A stretch of DNA of 19,834 nucleotides from CAZBZG01 sp964496245 (GTDB taxonomy: Bacteria; Planctomycetota; SZUA-567), in contig CAZBZG010000058.1 of NCBI GenBank assembly GCA_964496245.1, positions 1 through 19,834 on the forward strand, in the 5' to 3' direction. Shown here in pieces: positions 15,105 through 19,834 of this stretch. The notes beneath the pieces are model-generated. The model was given only the letters and a program-made list of their open reading frames with translations. It was not told where the DNA came from and did not search any database. Positions within the stretch are counted from its first letter, which is position 1, and every line of letters begins with the position of its first letter. Both the position numbers and the translations under genes were made by a program.

Positions 15105-17084
15105 TCAATGGGCCGGCCCAAAGACGCGTGCGAACGGGAATGTCCGGTCCACCACATACCGCTGCCCACGGACCACGATCTCCCGCTCGCCCCTGGCGCG
15201 CGTGCTCAGGACTACATCGGGGCGGAACGACCGGAAGGGATCCCTGCGCCCCAGCTCACCGGACACGTTGTCGACTGCGACGTGGACCAGCCGGAATGTG
15301 CCAGGCCCCACCCGACGCAGGTATACCCAGTACAGGTACTCCGGATCGTCCCAACCGCACAGATAGCCGATGCGCCGCGCGCCGCGCGCCCGTAGATGTT
15401 CGGCCAGCGCTTTGGTCGCCGGCCCTATCTTCGGCATGTTCTGGCAGTACAACGCCTGGCGCGGCTGGACCAGAACGCTGCCCGCACCAGCAAGGGGGCT
15501 CAGGCGGTTGTACAAGTGCACCGGCACGGCCAAGGCGGCCAGGCCCGCGGCCAGAGCCACCAGGCACCATGTCCGGCTCCCGTCGAGAACCCGCCCCACG
15601 CACGCAGCCGCGAGCACGAAGAGCGGGAGGTGAAACCGGCTGTTGTAGTGCTGCACCTTGAAGATCGCGCAGAAGAGGAGATAGCCCAGCGCGATGCCAA
15701 GCGCCAGCTGGGCCGCCGATCTCCAGGAGGAACGGCGCCCGCGGATCCAGAGCACGAGGAAAGCGCCCGCGATCAGGATCAGATGCACGGGATTGCCCGC
15801 CGTGTTCTCGTTCCACCGCATCCAGGAGAAGCCCACGACCATGAAGCCCCCCCAAGTCGTGCGCTGGTCCATGATGGAAAGCCCCAGCCACGTGTGCAAC
15901 GCACGGACAGCCTGCGTCAGGGGCGGATTGAGCCGCGGATTGAAGTTCACGGACAGGTGGAGCACCGTGTTGCGGACCAGATTGCTCGCCACCGCAGCCG
16001 GCGAATGGAGTTCGTTGGTCAGGACAGGCACGCCGGGCGATCCGAAGTCCAGGGGCCCGAGCGGCGATCCGAACAGCGCCAGATTTCGGAGAAAGAACCC
16101 GGCCGTCACCACCACGGCGACGAGTACGGCAACGCTCACGTGCCGCCAGTGCCGCCCGAGCGACCGCCATGCCGGCCCGAGCAGGCACAGCAGCATTCCG
16201 GGCGCGTACACCGCAGCCAGCGCCTTGGTGAGAACGGCAAGCCCCAGGGCAACGCCCGCGCCGATCGCTGGTCGCCAGTCAGGCCGTTCCCGCCACACCA
16301 GGACCTCGTAGACCATCACCATGAGAAAAAATGACAGCACATAATCGTTCTGCGTGCTCGAGGACTGCAGGATGCCCATGGGCAGCGTGGCGACCAGGAT
16401 CCCCGCCATGAGCTCCCCCCGCCACCCCGCGCCGAGACGTCGCGCGATGAGCGTGGCCGCGACCACGCTTCCTGCCATGGCCAACCACTGCACGAGGTTC
16501 GTAAATCGGTCCCCGCCGCTCAGGATCTGCAGGTGCAAGACCCCGAACTCAGCCCCCGGCCCCAGCTGGAGCTGCCGCACGATGTGCGTGGGATAGTGCG
16601 CCACCGAGGCGTTCTGCTGCCAGTGCATGACCCGGCTCATGTGATAGGTGTAGCCGTCTCCATTGTTGGGCGGCGCCAGCAAGGCGACCACGCCGCTCGG
16701 CACCACGAGCGCAACGAGCAACGCGATCCATCCAAGGCGTGCCCGCCGCGAGCCGCATGCCGGACCATCTGCCACGGGGTTCCCACACGCGTCGCCGCTT
16801 CCTTCGGACGCCGTCCGTTCCGGCCAGCGCCATCCCCACAACCACGCGGCCACAATCACCATCCCCCATCCGGTCCCCACCCCCACCGGGGTGAGGCCGC
16901 GCGCGAGGCTCAACACCTCGGTGAGAACAACCAGCGCACTGCTCCACACCAGCGCAGCGCACAGGACGGCCCGTCGCCATCGGGCCGATCCCGGAGCACA
17001 CCGACGGTAGCACGCCACGGTCAGGAAGAGCAGCGCACCGAAGGGCAGGCAGACGAGTCCGGACGAGAGGGAGGAGACGTCCAT
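15105..17084 (-). CDS. Multi-spanning glycosyltransferase, GT39/PMT-like (GT-C fold)
   Basis: A 659-residue inner-membrane protein with many hydrophobic segments and a soluble C-terminal part of about 130 residues. After three N-terminal helices, the first large periplasmic loop contains APPNNGDGYTYHMSRVMHW, where D143 and H148 match the acidic-residue and YH pattern of GT39-type dolichol/undecaprenyl-phosphate sugar transferases; LTKALAAVYAPG follows near 290. Such enzymes move a sugar from a polyprenyl-phosphate carrier to protein, lipid A or glycan; the acceptor is not predictable. I place the start at 17084 because the protein family begins there; the frame is open further upstream, where it encodes an AraC-type HTH remnant, so some annotation tools would extend it to 17165 or beyond. 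The ribosome-binding site (AAGGGAAG) is only fair. ComM-like gene follows after 55 nt. Confidence 0.85.
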   Translation of the reverse strand: MDVSSLSSGLVCLPFGALLFLTVACYRRCAPGSARWRRAVLCAALVWSSALVVLTEVLSLARGLTPVGVGTGWGMVIVAAWLWGWRWPERTASEGSGDACGNPVADGPACGSRRARLGWIALLVALVVPSGVVALLAPPNNGDGYTYHMSRVMHWQQNASVAHYPTHIVRQLQLGPGAEFGVLHLQILSGGDRFTNLVQWLAMAGSVVAATLIARRLGAGWRGELMAGILVATLPMGILQSSSTQNDYVLSFFLMVMVYEVLVWRERPDWRPAIGAGVALGLAVLTKALAAVYAPGMLLCLLGPAWRSLGRHWRHVSVAVLVAVVVTAGFFLRNLALFGSPLGPLDFGSPGVPVLTNELHSPAAVASNLVRNTVLHLSVNFNPRLNPPLTQAVRALHTWLGLSIMDQRTTWGGFMVVGFSWMRWNENTAGNPVHLILIAGAFLVLWIRGRRSSWRSAAQLALGIALGYLLFCAIFKVQHYNSRFHLPLFVLAAACVGRVLDGSRTWCLVALAAGLAALAVPVHLYNRLSPLAGAGSVLVQPRQALYCQNMPKIGPATKALAEHLRARGARRIGYLCGWDDPEYLYWVYLRRVGPGTFRLVHVAVDNVSGELGRRDPFRSFRPDVVLSTRARGEREIVVRGQRYVVDRTFPFARVFGPAH

Positions 17085-17285
17085 CCGTTGGCTTCCCTTT
17101 CCTTCTGCCGGGCGCAGGCGCTCACCCCAGGGCTTCGCGGCAACGCTGCGGGGAGAGCCCGACATCTTCTTGAAGGTCCGGCTGAACTGCGCCGGGCCTT
17201 CGTAGCCGGACCGCCAGGCGACCGCCTTGATCCGTCGTCCGGGGTCTTCGATGGCGCATGACCCAGTCAGCCATTTGCCACGTCC
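17085..17285 (-). pseudogene. Remnant of an AraC-family regulator (second HTH only), in frame with the glycosyltransferase
   Basis: The minus frame of the glycosyltransferase stays open upstream to a TGA at 17288-17286. These 67 codons encode RRIKAVAWRSGYEGPAQFSR followed by TFKKMSGSPRSVA, which matches the second helix-turn-helix of AraC/XylS regulators (IxxIAxxxGYxxxxxFSRxFKKxxGxSP). The first HTH and the ligand-binding domain are missing, and I find no AraC-like text in any minus frame further upstream to 17490. It therefore looks like a decayed regulator gene whose 3' end was joined to the glycosyltransferase gene, or a start misplacement. Whether any fused protein is made is unknown. Confidence 0.65.
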
Positions 17286-17409
17286 TCACTACGCCTCATT
17301 ATCCCATATCGCGCAAAGCACGGAAAGATCAAATCCGTCATGCCGGAGGATGCCAGGTCACTGGCTCCCGCTACTACACGCACCGCATCCCGCTTCCGTC
17401 GCCAACCGG

Positions 17410-17438
17410 TTGACGGCCGCCCCCCGCGCGACTATAAG
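17410..17438 (+). promoter_or_regulatory. Sigma-70 promoter for the fxsA/pgsA/DUF362 operon
   Basis: TTGACG (17410-17415), a 17-nt spacer and TATAAG (17433-17438). The start would be near 17445, about 53 nt before the fxsA ATG. It is nearly identical in form to the HD-GYP promoter at 2663-2691. Confidence 0.75.
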
Positions 17439-17497
17439 AGCAGGAGAAGCCGGTCCCGCGTGTCTGTGGACGACCGACTTTTCGGGAGGCGACCGGC

Positions 17498-17965
17498 ATG
17501 GGACTCTCCGTACTGCTTCTACTCTTCATCCTCGTCCCGCTGGGCGAGTTGTGGCTCCTCTTCACGATCGCCGATCTGCTCGGCGAGGGCGGTGGATGGA
17601 CGACCTTCGGCCTGGTCATCCTGACCGGCATGTTCGGCGCCTCCCTGGCCCGGGGCCAAGGCGTCAAGGTGCTGCGCGCCATCCAGACCGATCTCGCCCA
17701 GGGGCGGATGCCCACGGATCACGTGATCTCGGGCCTGCTCGTGCTCGTGGGCGGAGCGCTGCTCGTCACGCCCGGCGTGGTCACCGATCTCGTCGGGCTC
17801 TTTCTCATGGTGCCGGGCGATCGCCACCTTCTCGTCCCGCCCCTCAAGCGCTACTTCGCCCGCCGTTTTCAGATCCAACAACTGCACACGCCGTTTTCGC
17901 CCAGCACCTTCGCCAAGGATGCCGAGGGCGTGGAGGTCCACGACGAACCATGCGACAGCGCCTGA
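17498..17965 (+). CDS. fxsA: FxsA family membrane protein
   Basis: A 155-residue cytoplasmic-membrane protein. Hydrophobic segments lie at about 2-26, 34-50 and 78-105. The N-terminus LLLLFILVPLGELWLLF (with P14 and E17) and the later GGALLVTPGVVTDLVGLFL are the two signature segments of FxsA. In E. coli FxsA overproduction suppresses F-exclusion of phage T7; its normal role is poorly understood. The ATG follows GGGAGG by 8 nt. It is first in an operon: its last 16 nt overlap the start of the pgsA-like gene, so the two are translationally linked. The C-terminal tail is polar and acidic, as usual for the family. Confidence 0.93.
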   Translation: MGLSVLLLLFILVPLGELWLLFTIADLLGEGGGWTTFGLVILTGMFGASLARGQGVKVLRAIQTDLAQGRMPTDHVISGLLVLVGGALLVTPGVVTDLVGLFLMVPGDRHLLVPPLKRYFARRFQIQQLHTPFSPSTFAKDAEGVEVHDEPCDSA

Positions 17966-18606
17966 TCCACGCCGCCAACCTCCTCACGCTTTCCCGCTTC
18001 GCGGCAGCCCCCGTCATGCTGGGGCTCCTGCTCCGCCTGCGCACCCCCGCCGGGGAGGGGACGGTGCCATGGTTGAGCGCCGCCGCGTTCGCGCTGCTCG
18101 CCGCGACTCTTCTCACAGACCTGCTCGACGGCATGGTGGCCCGCGCCCAGCAACGGGTGAGCGATTTCGGCAAGATCATGGATCCCGTAGCAGACAGCAC
18201 CTTCTTCATGACCCTGCTCTTCGGCCTGGCAGCGTGCCCCCGGTTCGAATTCCCGATCTGGATCCCCATGATCGTGCTCTGGCGGGAAGTGGCCATGCAC
18301 GTGCTCCGCCGCTACGCCGCTCTGCGAGGCCGCGTGCTCGCGGCCAAGGCGAGCGGGAAGGCCAAGATGGTGCTGCAGAGCGTGCTCATGCTCGCCTTCT
18401 TCCTCGCGCTCGCCGCAAGCGACCTCGGACTCCATCGCATCGGCGAAGCTGTGCTCAACCGCGCCCTTTCGGTCGGGGGCGTCGTGATCGCCGTCGTCAA
18501 CCTGCTCAGCCTCGTCGAATACATGCGCGAGGCGCCGGCGCTCTTCTTTTCCCCGGAGTCGCCCGACGCGTTGTCTCCCGGCAACGGCAATACGCCCTCC
18601 GGATGA
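17950..18606 (+). CDS. pgsA: CDP-alcohol phosphatidyltransferase, probably phosphatidylglycerophosphate synthase
   Basis: A 218-residue integral membrane enzyme. The full family signature D-x2-DG-x2-AR-x8-G-x3-D-x3-D is present: D57, D60-G61, A64-R65, G74, D78 and D82 (DLLDGMVARAQQRVSDFGKI onward). The N-terminal NLLTLSRFAAAPVML is the usual first helix of PgsA. Such enzymes join a CDP-diacylglycerol headgroup to an alcohol; glycerol-3-phosphate is the likely acceptor (PgsA), though other family members cannot be excluded. The ATG at 17950 lies inside the end of fxsA (16-nt overlap), and its stop overlaps the next ATG (ATGA at 18603-18606), a tightly coupled operon. About six hydrophobic segments are expected. 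Confidence 0.88.
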   Translation: MRQRLIHAANLLTLSRFAAAPVMLGLLLRLRTPAGEGTVPWLSAAAFALLAATLLTDLLDGMVARAQQRVSDFGKIMDPVADSTFFMTLLFGLAACPRFEFPIWIPMIVLWREVAMHVLRRYAALRGRVLAAKASGKAKMVLQSVLMLAFFLALAASDLGLHRIGEAVLNRALSVGGVVIAVVNLLSLVEYMREAPALFFSPESPDALSPGNGNTPSG

Positions 18607-19766
18607 GCCCGACCAGCAAGGGCTGTACGTCCATGCCGCCTCTCGTCAGCCTGATCGGCCAATCCGACTACCACCCGGACCGTGTGGCCGAGGCCACGGA
18701 CCGACTGCTCGCTCCCCTCGGCGGCATGGCCGCGTTCGTCCAACCGGGCGACCGGATCGTGCTCAAACCCAACCTTTTGGCGGGCGTGGCCCCGGCCCGC
18801 GCGGTCACCACCCATCCGGCCGTCGTTCGCGCCGTGGCCCAGCTCGCCCTCGACTGCGGGGGCCGCGTTTCCGTGGGCGACTCGCCCGGCATCGGCACCC
18901 TCGAGCGTGCGGCAGCCAAGGCCGGCATCGCGGACGTCATGCGCGATCTGGGGCTCGCTTGGGCCCGCTTCACACCAGCCGACGTCTCGGACGAGCAGCG
19001 CGTCTACCAAACACTGAACGTAGCCCGGGAATTGCTCGAGGCCGACGTCATCATCAACCTGCCCAAGCTCAAGACGCACGGTCAAATGCTCATGACGCTC
19101 AGCGTCAAGAACATGTTCGGCGCGGTCGTTGGCCTCCGCAAGTTCCAGTGGCATCAGCGCGCCGGCCGCGACCGGCGCACCTTCGCCCGTATGCTCTACG
19201 AAATCTGCATGGCCGTGTGCCCCCATCTCACCGTGGTCGACGGCATCGTGGCCATGGACGGCGACGGTCCGCGCTCGGGCACCCCCCATCCCCTGGGACT
19301 CTTGGCCGCAGGCATTGATCCCTCCGCCATCGATGCCGTGCTGCTCGACATCGTGGGTATCGCGCGCACGGAGCTTCCCACGCTCGTGGCTGCGCGCGAA
19401 GCCGGCGACACGGCCTGGGAGCACGTCGAGACCGTTGGCACGCCCGTCGATGGTCTTCGTCCCGTCAGCTGGACGCGTGCCGAGACCCAGCCCGCTCTCA
19501 TGCTTCCCCGCGGACTCGTGACGCATCTCCCCGGCGTGGCAGAATGGATCCGGCGCAACGCGGCTGCGTGTCCCGTCGTCCGAGACGACGACTGCGTGCG
19601 CTGCGGCACCTGCGTTCGTGTCTGTCCCGCCCAGGCCATGCGCATAACCGACGCGGGCGTGGCCATCGACGCCCGAACCTGCATCCGCTGCTACTGTTGT
19701 CACGAGCTCTGTCCGCACGACGCGATCGGCCTGCGCAGGGGAATGCTGGGGCGACTGCTCGGCTAG
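18603..19766 (+). CDS. DUF362 protein with C-terminal 2[4Fe-4S] ferredoxin domain
   Basis: A 387-residue protein. Residues 14-300 are a DUF362 domain: VSLIGQSDYHPDRV, VLKPNLLAGV (53-62), VGDSPG (91-96), INLPKLKTHG (151-160), SVKNMFGAVVG (167-177) and VVDGIVAMDGDGPRSG (211-226). Residues 328-375 are a bacterial ferredoxin fold with two complete cluster motifs, C331-x2-C334-x2-C337-x3-C341-P and C360-x2-C363-x2-C366-x3-C370-P, each able to bind a [4Fe-4S] cluster. DUF362-ferredoxin fusions are frequent in anaerobes; the reaction is unknown to me. Start choice: the ATG at 18603 overlaps the pgsA stop but lacks a ribosome-binding site; the ATG at 18633 has AAGGG 10 nt upstream and matches the family N-terminus, so it may be the real one. 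Last gene of the fxsA operon. Confidence 0.88.
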   Translation: MSPTSKGCTSMPPLVSLIGQSDYHPDRVAEATDRLLAPLGGMAAFVQPGDRIVLKPNLLAGVAPARAVTTHPAVVRAVAQLALDCGGRVSVGDSPGIGTLERAAAKAGIADVMRDLGLAWARFTPADVSDEQRVYQTLNVARELLEADVIINLPKLKTHGQMLMTLSVKNMFGAVVGLRKFQWHQRAGRDRRTFARMLYEICMAVCPHLTVVDGIVAMDGDGPRSGTPHPLGLLAAGIDPSAIDAVLLDIVGIARTELPTLVAAREAGDTAWEHVETVGTPVDGLRPVSWTRAETQPALMLPRGLVTHLPGVAEWIRRNAAACPVVRDDDCVRCGTCVRVCPAQAMRITDAGVAIDARTCIRCYCCHELCPHDAIGLRRGMLGRLLG

Positions 19767-19777
19767 CTGCGCGCGGG

Positions 19778-19834
19778 GCCCCGGTGGCGGAATGGTACGC
19801 GAGCGGCGCGCCGGTTTAGCACGTTGGGTCAGAC
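19778..19834 (+). tRNA. Possible 5' part of a tRNA-Leu, truncated by window end
   Basis: GCCCCGGTGGCGGAATGGTA resembles the acceptor and D-arm of bacterial tRNA-Leu (GCG/CGC D-stem at 19787-19789 and 19798-19800). The following bases contain TTTAGCA, which could hold a UAG anticodon, but no flanking 5-bp anticodon stem folds and position 37 would be C rather than the usual G. The 3' half is missing. It may be a real tRNA with errors at the sequence end, a decayed copy, or chance. Confidence 0.35.

Noticed and set aside
17227..17949. Upstream open frame leading into the pgsA-like gene
   Set aside because: It crosses the operon promoter and reads fxsA in the wrong frame; fxsA has its own signature and ribosome-binding site.

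Overview
The window is a GC-rich stretch of a Gram-negative bacterial chromosome. An LptD-type outer-membrane assembly gene, an RseC-type envelope protein, several Sec signal peptides and good sigma-70 promoters (TTGAC with a 17-nt spacer and TATAAG, seen twice) all point that way. Two DUF362 proteins (one with a 2[4Fe-4S] ferredoxin tail), a cytoplasmic GH38 mannosidase and a repeat-rich secreted protein would suit an anaerobic or facultative, saccharolytic lineage such as the PVC group (Kiritimatiellota, Lentisphaerota) or Hydrogenedentota. That placement is only inference; no 16S rRNA gene is present. The window cuts a gene at its left edge and what may be a tRNA at its right edge.

Layout. 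1-2691 (minus strand): a strong promoter drives an FHA-GAF-HD-GYP signalling protein whose stop codon overlaps the start of lptD (TGATG), so second-messenger signalling and outer-membrane biogenesis share a transcript. 2692-3490: a 66-residue double-CxxC protein (minus), then a non-coding stretch ending in the trxA promoter. 3491-3811: thioredoxin. 3929-8510: a transcription unit of GH38 alpha-mannosidase plus a DUF362 protein with a Cys-rich tail, closed by an intrinsic terminator. 8531-10603: a promoter with an inverted repeat over its -10 box drives a secreted protein made of ten 23-residue repeats, followed by a second secreted protein of unknown function. 10708-11142 (minus): RseC-like protein. 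11225-13033 (plus): small nitroreductase and an RluA-type pseudouridine synthase. 13035-17084 (minus): GT39-type membrane glycosyltransferase, ComM/YifB-like ATPase and a NUDIX hydrolase, the last two coupled by a TGATG overlap. 17085-17285 (minus): a remnant of an AraC-type HTH, open in frame into the glycosyltransferase. 17410-19766 (plus): promoter, fxsA, a pgsA-like phosphatidyltransferase and a DUF362-ferredoxin protein, all overlapping.

Most genes are housekeeping or envelope genes of known families. I see no CRISPR array, phage, transposase or toxin-antitoxin module and no convincing wholly new multi-gene system. The best leads are the exact 23-residue repeat protein and its secreted partner, the stand-alone SHGxCPxC mini-protein, the two DUF362 proteins with different cysteine modules in different operons, and the AraC remnant fused upstream of the glycosyltransferase.
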